In this document: positions 49,055 to 58,349 of the stretch, in pieces
How positions within the stretch are numbered: position 1 is the stretch's first letter
Layout of the letters: the number at the start of each line of letters is the position of its first letter
Source of the DNA: Aculops lycopersici
Taxonomy: Eukaryota; Arthropoda; Arachnida; Trombidiformes; Eriophyidae
Assembly (NCBI GenBank): GCA_015350385.1
Contig: WNKI01000001.1
Span: forward strand, 11,423,338 to 11,487,337
Length of the DNA: 64,000 nucleotides
Reading direction: 5' to 3'
The notes under the pieces: model-generated
Told to the model about the DNA's origin: nothing
Seen by the model: the letters and a program-made list of their open reading frames with translations, nothing else
Database searches by the model: none
Program-made: the position numbers and the translations under genes

Positions 49055-50755
49055 GATGAGTGATTGAACTTGAGTTTTACCTGTTGATGATTAATTTCTG
49101 ACAAATATACTTGATGATTTCTATTAAAATAAAATAAGCCTCACTGTAAAACTCTAATTGGTAATGTAAAAGCTGCGCCTTGTAAAAGGTAAGAACAACC
49201 TGCTCTTAAGCTCGTCTAAGAGTTTTCTGCACGCAGCCTATGTTAATCTTGTGACTTGTTGTGAACAACCAACACTCTCTTTTAGACAAACTTTCTGCAA
49301 TTCATCGATTCACTTTCGTGCCATTGAATCCAACACGCCAGCCGGCGAGCCACTTGTTAGGTTCACAGGAACCTACAATCATCATCGACTGCTCGCTTGC
49401 CGCCACTGCCCCCGCCGAGTCAACTTGCCTTGGTAGTTGCGCGCGCTTGCCACTTGCGACTGATCACTTTGGTGTGGCTGATGTTCACCAAGTGCGATTA
49501 TGGAGACCAACTGGTGTTCGATTCCGTTCTATGCGATACAATGTTGACAGGCCAATGTGAAGCCAGCAGCCGATCCGTTTGGCGTTGATAGTTACTTATT
49601 ATTGGTAGAAAGCTTCTGATGGTGTGGATTTGATGTACGTGACTCAAGGCTTTGTGGTCCAGATTTGGCGATGGTTGCAAACTTTACTTGCAACATGAAT
49701 GACAGAGTCGCTCTATGCTCCATGTGATTTATCATTGCTTCTTTGTGGCCAAGGTTAATCGTTCATCTCTTCTAGAATCTTGCATTAATGAATAGATGTA
49801 TTCATGAATGAAAGAGTCGATGGATGAGTCAATAATTACATTTGTGCAGCGAGATTTCATTTGGATTCTGCCGCCACCAATACACTGCACAGCCTTACTG
49901 CTTCTACTGTTAGCACATTTCCGGGTAAATCAATTTTAGACTTTTTTGACCTAGATTGAAGCCTCGAATTTCCTCTCAATCTCTGCAACTTAAACTACAA
50001 ACATAAAATTCTTATCAAACAAACGACGGCTGCCATAGGTTTACCAATACTCCATCAGGACTGAGAACTAAACACACTCTATCATCACACGCAACATCGA
50101 GCTTATTGGCCTCAAATATTTCAGGGTCAATTTCGAACACACTTGTCATCCGATGGACTGAGGGGCTCACAAAAGCAGAAGCATAGGGGATAGAGTTCAG
50201 TCGGAAATGACGTAACACACGAGTATCCGCATTTAGCCACCACGTTTTATGGTCGGGAGATTAAATCTGGCAAGCTAAGCGAGCGAGTGGTTGACTCAGT
50301 GAACACTGCCAACACATACGAGTTTGGTAGATTAGGTGCTGAGCTTATCTATTGAAGCTTGTCACCGGTGGTCTTCGAGCTTGAGTCAGTCAGTTGAGTT
50401 TAATTTGATAGTGTCAGTCAAGTGGATTTTAGACGATGATCATGCGGACGATGGCGACGGAAATGAGGTAGTTGTCTTGTTGAGATTGATTCGGTTATGG
50501 CTCTAATGTTGATACAGTTAAGATGAATCACAGTTGGTTGCATAGGGACAAAGATGCTTGAGATGTTTCTGCCGATTACTTTGCTGGTAAGCAAGTCGAC
50601 CGGCTAGTAGATGTCCTAAACATTGAGCTCATTGTTAGTATAAGCACTCTTTTCTCGTTTTCTTATCAGTCAGACAGTCAGTCCCCTTGGGTTTGTGCTT
50701 GTGTGCCAAGCTTGAGTATTAAGTGAGTCGATCACTGCCAGGTCCAGTCTCTTGC
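49055..50755. other. Non-coding interval between UGT and menin
   Basis: 1.7 kb holding the UGT promoter and the 3' UTR of menin. No ORF with recognisable composition or homology; short ORFs on both strands look random. Confidence 0.5.
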
Positions 50756-53158
50756 TTAACGCTGCAGTCGCTTCGATCTGGTAGAGCTGCCGGTGGTGAG
50801 AGCCGACGAGATGAAGTCCGATGAGTAGCTGCTACTGTTGGATCTGCCACGAACGGCGCACTGTGATTGCGCCGTGAGCTGCAGCTCAATGGCTGTCTTA
50901 TTAAGCCTCTCCGACTGCAATAGGTCTCTAACACCGGCAATCTTCCGGCTCTTCAATATCACAGTGACATTGTTGTCGTTGTCCAACTCCAAGCGCTTCT
51001 CTCTGGGCCTAGCGGCTGCTGTTCTAGTTGAAGGTGCAACCGAACCATGAGACGCGGTAGCGCTAGAGGCGGAAGCCGTAGACTGATGCCCGGTTTTGAT
51101 ATGCTTATGATCGCTAGTGTCCACTTTATCATCCGTCGAATGGCTTCGCTTAATCGGCTTTCCAGAGGAAGCTGCCAAACTTCCGCTCTCATTGGGCGCC
51201 GAGGATGAGGCTAATGATGAGCTGGCCCCGTTATTTTTTCCTCCCTCTCGCTTGATGCCGCTGCCACTTGAAGTTTCCTCGCTGTCCTCGCCAATTGAAG
51301 CTTGATTATTATTCAAATTTCTAGACTGAGTTTCAGAAGATCGTCGATGTTGCTGGTCACTTGGCGATGGCGACTGAGAGCATCGAGGCTCCGTCCGCGA
51401 GGAGACGACCTCACAATCATTGTTGTTGTTGCTGTTACTACTATTATTCTCGCTAAGACTCCACTCCTCAACTGTCTTGAGCTTTATCTTGGACCTAATG
51501 ACGAAGCTAAACTTCAACACTGTTGCTACAAAATTCTTCGCCCAGCCAATATGAAGAACTGGCGTTGAACTACCCTCTTCCCAGCAACAAATATTGTCAT
51601 AAAACTTGAGGATTAAGGCCAAACATTCGGGATCCTGCAGGAATGGGCGCTGACTAACTCTGCCTGGCTCCAGACCGCCTGCAGTCAGAACCTTCAACAT
51701 GGCGGGTATTAGATCATTTGCAACTTCCATAAATTCCTTGTAAATCTCCTCGTCATCGCGAGAATAATTGTACTTTGCAATGACAGCTGATGAGTCCGCC
51801 CACGTTTCTAGAGCCTCCTTGAAACGTCCATGTTTTACAAAGAAACTAGCGAGATATGTGTAGGGATATACGTGGAAATCGTTGTACTCGTTTCGTGATA
51901 TTTCAATTCCCAGATGGAACAACTCATAGGGAGTTAATGGTGCATTTGGGGTCAGGCTAAGATTTTCTAACTCGCCCAATTTTCCTAATGTCATGGGGAA
52001 ATAATTTTTCTCTTTGAATAGCAACCATAATAGGCGCTGTTGAAGTAGAGCAAGTGCCTCCGAGTCCGTATTTGTATTGATTGTAGGATTTAGGGATAAA
52101 ATCAAGGCTGCGACACATCTTTTGTTGTCGCACTTTACTGCATAGCCATTCGTATATAACCAACAATTCTTATAAGAGACCGGCTGGCCACGTTTATCAC
52201 TATTGGCTTTGCCATGCCAAGTCACCTCACAGGTACTATGCAAGGCGCAAGAGGGAACGGGCATATTGGTCTCTTCGTATTCTTTAAGCTCCTTTAGTCG
52301 GCGAGAGTTCGCCTCCTCGTGGTTCGAGTCAAACATGACCCAAGCATGATCCTCGCTAAGGGCCAAGTAAATTTCATCCAATCCCACGACCTGACATCCC
52401 GCGATTACGGCAAAAGCCAGACCGAAACAGTCGAGTTTGCTTGTAGTCAAGTAACTAAATATACTCTGTAAATGTGCCTTGTCCTTGTAGTAACTATTTG
52501 ACAAGTGCTCCCATATGCAATCTGAGATCTTCTTAATTTTTAAATTTGTTCCTAATTGTTCGCTATCTGTAAAATCTACGCTGTTTTTGATTTGTTCAAC
52601 AAACTTCTTGTAAAGAGTTTCAACAACTTCAAATTCGATCTCTGGTATCAATATATTCTGGTCACAAGTAAACTCGCAATCCTCGTCGTAATCTGCAAAG
52701 TCGTCGTCATCGTTGTTGTTGTCATTATTTGCGCCAGCGTTCCCCCCGCTCTGACCATTACCCTCGTCGGGTGAGGTAGCGTCATGAGATCCATCAGATG
52801 ATATGTAACCCGCCTCGTTGTCATTGTGTTTCTGCCTTTTATTTTGCTTATGCAAGGAAGAATCTTTAACTTCTAGATGGCTTGAGGTTGAGGAGGGATT
52901 TGGTGGTCTGCTTGGCTGAGTGCTAGCAAATTTTTGCTTGATAGTATCCTTTCTATCGAGCATAGGTCTCGAGTTCCTCGCCAAGTCATCTTTGTCAGTG
53001 ATTGTTACTAGACTATGTTCAATCAAACCAACCAGAATGGATAATAATGCCAAGTTCGGCTCCTCATCTGGCTGATGCAAGTTAAACTCGAATATTTTGA
53101 CAATATCCTCGAAGTTTTTAACAGGAAAAAAGCTCTTCAATTGGCCTATATCTATCAT
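50756..53158 (-). CDS. Mnn1: Menin
   Basis: Menin is the nuclear scaffold that tethers MLL/Trithorax-type H3K4 methyltransferases and other factors to chromatin. One 800-aa exon. The N-terminus (FFPVKNFEDIVKIFEFNL, LALLSILVGLIEHSLV) matches animal menin. An acidic Asn/Asp/Ser-rich insertion occupies about residues 75-165. The conserved core follows: transglutaminase-like segment with LALSEDHAWVMF (~270) and CEVTWHGKAN, then WLLFKE, VYPYTYLASFF and EEIYKEFMEVANDLIPAML (TPR-like palm), up to EEGSSTPVLHIGWA (~540). A Ser/Arg-rich linker leads to the conserved C-terminal helix KIAGVRDLLQSERLNKTAIE and LQLTAQSQ (~745-770). It is longer than human menin (~610 aa) because of the two disordered segments. 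Confidence 0.95.
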   Translation of the reverse strand: MIDIGQLKSFFPVKNFEDIVKIFEFNLHQPDEEPNLALLSILVGLIEHSLVTITDKDDLARNSRPMLDRKDTIKQKFASTQPSRPPNPSSTSSHLEVKDSSLHKQNKRQKHNDNEAGYISSDGSHDATSPDEGNGQSGGNAGANNDNNNDDDDFADYDEDCEFTCDQNILIPEIEFEVVETLYKKFVEQIKNSVDFTDSEQLGTNLKIKKISDCIWEHLSNSYYKDKAHLQSIFSYLTTSKLDCFGLAFAVIAGCQVVGLDEIYLALSEDHAWVMFDSNHEEANSRRLKELKEYEETNMPVPSCALHSTCEVTWHGKANSDKRGQPVSYKNCWLYTNGYAVKCDNKRCVAALILSLNPTINTNTDSEALALLQQRLLWLLFKEKNYFPMTLGKLGELENLSLTPNAPLTPYELFHLGIEISRNEYNDFHVYPYTYLASFFVKHGRFKEALETWADSSAVIAKYNYSRDDEEIYKEFMEVANDLIPAMLKVLTAGGLEPGRVSQRPFLQDPECLALILKFYDNICCWEEGSSTPVLHIGWAKNFVATVLKFSFVIRSKIKLKTVEEWSLSENNSSNSNNNNDCEVVSSRTEPRCSQSPSPSDQQHRRSSETQSRNLNNNQASIGEDSEETSSGSGIKREGGKNNGASSSLASSSAPNESGSLAASSGKPIKRSHSTDDKVDTSDHKHIKTGHQSTASASSATASHGSVAPSTRTAAARPREKRLELDNDNNVTVILKSRKIAGVRDLLQSERLNKTAIELQLTAQSQCAVRGRSNSSSYSSDFISSALTTGSSTRSKRLQR

Positions 53159-55538
53159 ATTTCTCCCTTTGACACCTGGTGGCCCCAGCTGTCAAGAGAG
53201 TTGATCAGAAGCGATACGACGTGGTCGCCGCCGATGAATCATATAATGTTTTCGTCGCCTGGCTTGGGGGTTGTTGTTGTTGTTGTGTTTGTTTCGGGGA
53301 TTTTAGGCGGGATTTTTGCGTCGTTAGTGTTTATGTTGCTTCGTAGCCTAGTCTGTCGACGACGAGGTATTTGTTTTTGTTTACTGTCAAAAGGGTTTCT
53401 CTAGTAACATTGTTGTTTAGATGACAATGTTGGTGCTGATGGTGGTTGTCCCACGTATAGTTGCCTATGTTGTTGGAGTGTTGTCAGTAATAGTTTAGCG
53501 ATTGACAATGTTGTTGTTGTTGTTATTGTTATTGTTAACGTTGTTCTTGGTAATCATAGTAATCGCCTGCACTCCTTAATCACCATAATAACTCCATAAT
53601 CATCACTCTGCGATAGAAAGAGAGCAATTTTTGTTGCAAATAATTATAACAGTGCCCCACGGGCAAGAGCGTGTGTTTTGTTTTCGCTACAAATTCGGTG
53701 GCGACGACGCGTCAATGATCGCGTAGCAACAGCGGCGGGAGTAACAGTGTCGATGCGAAGCCCACGGGGGAGCCACCGTCCGTATCAAAGTCAGCTGCCA
53801 CTGGCAGTAGTTGTTTTTTGTCTGTCCCTTGAATGAGGTGTCAGGGGAATGTAAGAATCGGCATCCACTTGTGTGGATACTAGTTGCGGTAAGTGGTGTT
53901 GAAAGTTTGAACAGAAATGGCAACTATGTATCATACATGTGCACGATAAAGTGTCCGACAACTGCAGCACGCTTCCCCCAATGCCAGACTCCGACGATGC
54001 CCCTAGCTTCATGAAAAGTTCATGGTCGGCAGCTCCGATGTCGTCGATGGTGGCTCGCGAGCCTCTAGCTAGCTAGACAGTTAGCGCAGACACCACCACC
54101 AAGAGCATAGAGAAAGCAATGGGCCGGCGACTAGTTGTAGCGGTAGATGAGCTGGAGATGAAGTAGTAGCAACAACAACGATGATATGAAGAGGAGTGGA
54201 GTGGAAACGAGACGAGACGATACTTGGCTGGTACAATGTTTCTTGCAACAGGCCCTCAAAGTTCGATGGCAAGCTGAAAATGAATGAAAAGCACATAGAT
54301 ATACTGTTGCAAGTTTGTGTGGTTGTTGGTACATATATTCTAATAATAAATTTATGAAGTTTTTTGCATGATGTTTTTGCTAATAATCTCTTGCTGTTGT
54401 TGTTGTTGTTGTCGCTTCGTGCGCTCTACCCATTGGGCTAGCTATTGTGGGCCCGCCGCCTGACTGCTTATGGTTTCGGCCTATACTTTTGGCTGCCTCT
54501 GCGGCCGGCAAACATGAAGGCTGCATTGGCTAACCGGCAAAGCCAACAGCAGCGAGACTTTGCGGCGCTGCAGCAGAAGCTGCTGCTGTTGACGCCATCA
54601 CTTCTGTGTGTATTTTATCCGCTTGCCAGCGAAAAGGCGAAAAATCCTTACACACAAAGTGGCATTTCCAGCGGCAGCCAACAACACGACGACGACGCTT
54701 ACGACGGGCGATACTGATAACACAGAGTCAGGCGGCCGGCCACCGGCCAACAGCCAGCAAGATGTGTGCGGTGTGTGTGTTCTCCACTCAACTCGGAATA
54801 TCTCGTAAACAACAAGACAGACGAACACACTAAATAAACTGCTAAATATAACGCACACGCAACATAGATTCGCACACTCAAGCTTGAACACACAGTGGGG
54901 ATTGTGCGTGTGTCGGCTTGCCGACGCTGCCTCTGCTGTTGCGGCTGCCTGTTTGTCTACACTGGATTACACCGAAGTGGCGTTCCAAATAATGTGTCTA
55001 CCGCTATTTCGAATAACGTCATTAGATACTCTATCCTGTACAATGATTACACATGAATCCTAACAATTGATTCATTGCCTCTATTATTGGCTAAAAACTT
55101 GAAGCTAGAGAACTTGAAATTTGATTTGAGAGAAAACTCTCCATCAGAAGGTAATAATGATTATTTAAAAAACAACGAGCTAAACTAAATGCTGATGCGA
55201 CAGAATATTTTGCGGCATGAGTAGAAGAAAAATAAGATCAAGGCAAACTTAAACTTTTGAATACAATTTAGTATTCAAAAAATTATTTTCTATACACCAA
55301 TTCACAAGTTAACAAAACAAAAAATCCATTGATTAATATTGAAACACCACCACAAGCGCATAAGCAAAAACAGCACCAGAGAACTTCCAGTTTCTCTCTC
55401 CATCAGATCAGATCGACCAAAGTACTTTTGTTCCAATACAATTAGTAAACAATTTAAATAAGAAACTCAACAACCATTACTCTATTAGTCTCAAGTTATA
55501 AAATCAAAAAGCAGACCCACAAAAGGTCCGCTTGCAAG
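53159..55538. promoter_or_regulatory. Divergent intergenic region, menin and Akt
   Basis: 2.4 kb with GTT-rich stretches near 53270-53285 and 53505-53540 and an AT-rich segment before Akt (55000-55538) that is presumably its leader. No protein is supported. Confidence 0.5.
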
Positions 55539-57269
55539 ATGATCGTCAGGGAGGGTTGGCTCCTTAAACGAGGAGAGCATATTAAGAACTGGCGAGCCAG
55601 GTATTTTGTATTGATGGAAGATGGCTCATTATTGGGCTTTAAACAAAAGCCCGCACCCGGCCATTATAGGGATCCAACAAATAACTTCACTGTTAAGGGG
55701 TGCCACATTGTCAAGGTGGAATCGGCAACACACTTCATCTTTGTCATTAAGGGCTTGAGCCCCGAACAAGAGATAGAGCGAAACTTCTCGGCTGGCAATG
55801 ATCAGGATCGTGATAGTTGGTGCAATGCAATTATAGAAACAGCTATAAAGATACAACAATCAGATTTCGCTCAGCACCAACAATTACATCATACATCGTC
55901 AGCGGCATCAGCAGCACAAGACCAAGATAGTGAAATGACGATCGTCTCCTCCTCGCCCTCGTTGCCTGGCAGCACAAGTCTATCTATGAATGGCCATTCT
56001 GCAAATAATAACTTTTCAAGTGGTTCAAATATTATTGGTCAAACATCAACACAAAACGATTCAATTATATCCTCGCCAAAACAACAAAATGCCTACAATA
56101 CAATGACCACCTCAAACATAACATCGCCCCTCTCCTCCACAACAACTACTTCGAACGCAAGCAATACCCTGGGCACTAACTCAACCCTACCGACGCTTCT
56201 ATTTGGAACTGGTGTCAAGAAGGAATTAGAGTTCGTTCAGCAACCAAAAAAGATGTCCCTTGAAGATTTCAATCCAATCAAACTAATTGGACGAGGTTCA
56301 TGGGGCAAGGTGATGTTATCCAGAGAGAAGGCGACAGGTTGCTTATATGCAGTGAAGATCCTCAAAAAACATGTGATTATAACTCAAAATGAAGTTATCC
56401 ACACCCTCACTGAAAATCGCGTTTTGCGAACGACAAATCACCCGTTTCTGATAGCGCTGAAGTATGCATTTAGAGATGGAGATCGACTTTGTTTTGTGAT
56501 GGAGTTTGCAGGTGGTGGTGAACTATTCTACCATCTATCACAAGAGCGAAAGTTCACTGAAGAGAAGACCAAATTCTATGGGGCCGAGATTGTGGCGGCA
56601 CTGGGTTATTTGCATGACCATGAGATTATATATCGCGATTTAAAACTAGAAAACCTACTACTTGGCCGAGACGGTCACATAAAAATTGCTGATTTTGGAC
56701 TATGCAAGGACAATATCACTTTCACCGACACAACTAGAACATTCTGCGGTACACCTGAGTATCTAAGTCCAGAGGTAATTGAGGATTATCGATATGGACG
56801 AGCTGTTGATTGGTGGAGCTTAGGTGTGCTACTATATGAGATGATGTGCGGTAGCTTGCCTTTCAACAATAGAACAACGGAATTACTATTTCACGAGATA
56901 TTATTGAAACCAGTGAGTTTTCCAGCAACCCTATCTGAGCCGGCGAAGCACTTTCTAAATGGACTATTGATCAAGGATCCAACGAAGCGACTTGGCGGCG
57001 GACCGGATGATGCTCGCGAAATCATGATGCATGCCTTTTTTAGGGGCCTCAATTGGCAGGATTTGATTGAGAAAAAGATTACGCCTCCCTTTATACCGGA
57101 GATTACATGCGAAACAGATACCAGGTATTTTGATAGGCAATTCACCACAGAACCTGTAAACTTAACACCTATTGAGAGGCCAATGAATCATCTATCCTCA
57201 GGCGAAGTTGATGCATCATACTTCACCCAATTCTCATTTGCGGCCCAATCTCAGATGGGTTATCGCTAA
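55539..57269 (+). CDS. Akt: RAC/Akt serine-threonine protein kinase
   Basis: Akt is the PIP3-activated AGC kinase downstream of insulin/PI3K/PDK1/TORC2. One 576-aa exon. The PH domain (1-~108) keeps the PIP3-binding residues equivalent to human K14, R23 and R25 (here K10, R19, R21 in LLKRGEHIKNWRARY). A ~120-aa Ser/Thr/Asn linker follows. In the kinase domain (~243-500), the Gly loop is IGRGSWGKV (~248), the Lys is in AVKILKK, the catalytic loop is YRDLKLEN (~366), the metal site is DFG (~386) and the PDK1 site is TFCGTPEYLSPE (~400). The AGC tail ends in the hydrophobic motif FTQFSF (~564-569), the TORC2 site. The ATG at 55539 puts the PH strand right at the N-terminus. Confidence 0.97.
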   Translation: MIVREGWLLKRGEHIKNWRARYFVLMEDGSLLGFKQKPAPGHYRDPTNNFTVKGCHIVKVESATHFIFVIKGLSPEQEIERNFSAGNDQDRDSWCNAIIETAIKIQQSDFAQHQQLHHTSSAASAAQDQDSEMTIVSSSPSLPGSTSLSMNGHSANNNFSSGSNIIGQTSTQNDSIISSPKQQNAYNTMTTSNITSPLSSTTTTSNASNTLGTNSTLPTLLFGTGVKKELEFVQQPKKMSLEDFNPIKLIGRGSWGKVMLSREKATGCLYAVKILKKHVIITQNEVIHTLTENRVLRTTNHPFLIALKYAFRDGDRLCFVMEFAGGGELFYHLSQERKFTEEKTKFYGAEIVAALGYLHDHEIIYRDLKLENLLLGRDGHIKIADFGLCKDNITFTDTTRTFCGTPEYLSPEVIEDYRYGRAVDWWSLGVLLYEMMCGSLPFNNRTTELLFHEILLKPVSFPATLSEPAKHFLNGLLIKDPTKRLGGGPDDAREIMMHAFFRGLNWQDLIEKKITPPFIPEITCETDTRYFDRQFTTEPVNLTPIERPMNHLSSGEVDASYFTQFSFAAQSQMGYR

Positions 57270-57599
57270 CATACAATCAACCAGTTAAACAATAAGGAGG
57301 AAAAGAGGAGGAGGAGAAAGAGAGGAAGCAGGAGAACAGCCTCATCAACAGAAACTATAACCACACCAACAACAATACCAATAAACACAGACACTAAATG
57401 GTTAGCTTATGATTATGATTCTCATTTTGTAAGGTGTAATATGATTAGCTGAAATGATTACTATTTGGTATTTATATATATATATATTTATTTATATTTA
57501 TTCATATGTATGTGTATAAATATACATATAATGTGATATAGTTCAATTTGCTTGTGTACTATCTAGCGTGCACCATCCAAATGAGTAAATCTCTGCAGA
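57270..57599. other. Convergent 3' region of Akt and eve
   Basis: 330 bp between stop codons. A plus-strand AATAAA at 57380-57385 suits Akt; TTTATT copies at 57487-57501 would serve the minus-strand homeobox gene. An AT dinucleotide run lies at 57472-57487. Confidence 0.55.
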
Positions 57600-58349
57600 T
57601 TACACATGCTCAATGGCCTTGTTGGGATTGATGAAATTTGGAAAAGGAAATCCTGCGTAATTGATTGCGGCGGCCGCTTGTGCTTGTGTTTGTTGTTGTT
57701 GCCAGTAGGCGGCGGCTCCGAACATTTGGGTCCAAATTTGCTCGTTGTAGCTAATATTGTACATTTGCATGTCGCGCTTCTTCTTCATCCGTCTATTTTG
57801 AAACCAAACCTTGATTGTGCTCTCAGGTAGGTCCAGCTGCCTTGAGAGCTCCACTCGTCTTGGTCTGGAAACATAGGATTCAATTTGAAACTCCTTCTCT
57901 AGCAACTCCAACTGGGCCCTTGTGAATGCCGTCCTATACCTGCGCACATTTTCAGCAGCCTCTTGCTGTTTCAGGTGATTACTATTCTTGTGCTTGAGAT
58001 TCGTCTGAGTAGCGTGATTATGGTTGTGATTGTTGTGGTTGTGATGATTGTGCTGATGGTTGTGGTGGTGGTTGTTGGTATTGTTACTGTTGTTGTGCTG
58101 ATGCTGTTGTTGTTGCTGCTGTTGCTGGTGTGATTGGTGCGATTGGTGCAGTTGATGAGATTGATGTTGCGAGGCTAGCTGAGTTGCAATGTGATGCTGG
58201 CTAGTTGGGTGATGTGGGTTTGTTGATGTTGCATGTTGATGTTGCTGGCTGGCCGCTAGGTGTTGCTGGGTTACGGCCGCCACGGCCGCCGCCGCTAATG
58301 CTGCTGATTGGTGGTTGTTGCACATGTTGGTTGGTTTCTTAAAATCCAT
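57600..58349 (-). CDS. eve: Even-skipped/Evx-class homeodomain protein
   Basis: Homeodomain transcription factor, 249 aa, one exon. The homeodomain (~136-195) has the Eve/Evx diagnostic residues: RRYRTAFTRAQLELLEKEF, YVSRPRRVEL, LPESTIKVWFQNRRMK, with Gln at position 50. KKKR replaces the usual KDKR just after helix 3. The N-terminus is Ala-, Gln- and His/Asn-rich low-complexity sequence. Only ~50 residues follow the homeodomain, with a short Gln/Ala stretch; no Groucho-binding LFKPY-type motif is visible. In arthropods eve acts as a pair-rule/segmental and neuronal repressor; that function is inferred. The 4-kb gene-poor flank upstream is compatible with a regulatory domain. Confidence 0.9.
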   Translation of the reverse strand: MDFKKPTNMCNNHQSAALAAAAVAAVTQQHLAASQQHQHATSTNPHHPTSQHHIATQLASQHQSHQLHQSHQSHQQQQQQQQHQHNNSNNTNNHHHNHQHNHHNHNNHNHNHATQTNLKHKNSNHLKQQEAAENVRRYRTAFTRAQLELLEKEFQIESYVSRPRRVELSRQLDLPESTIKVWFQNRRMKKKRDMQMYNISYNEQIWTQMFGAAAYWQQQQTQAQAAAAINYAGFPFPNFINPNKAIEHV

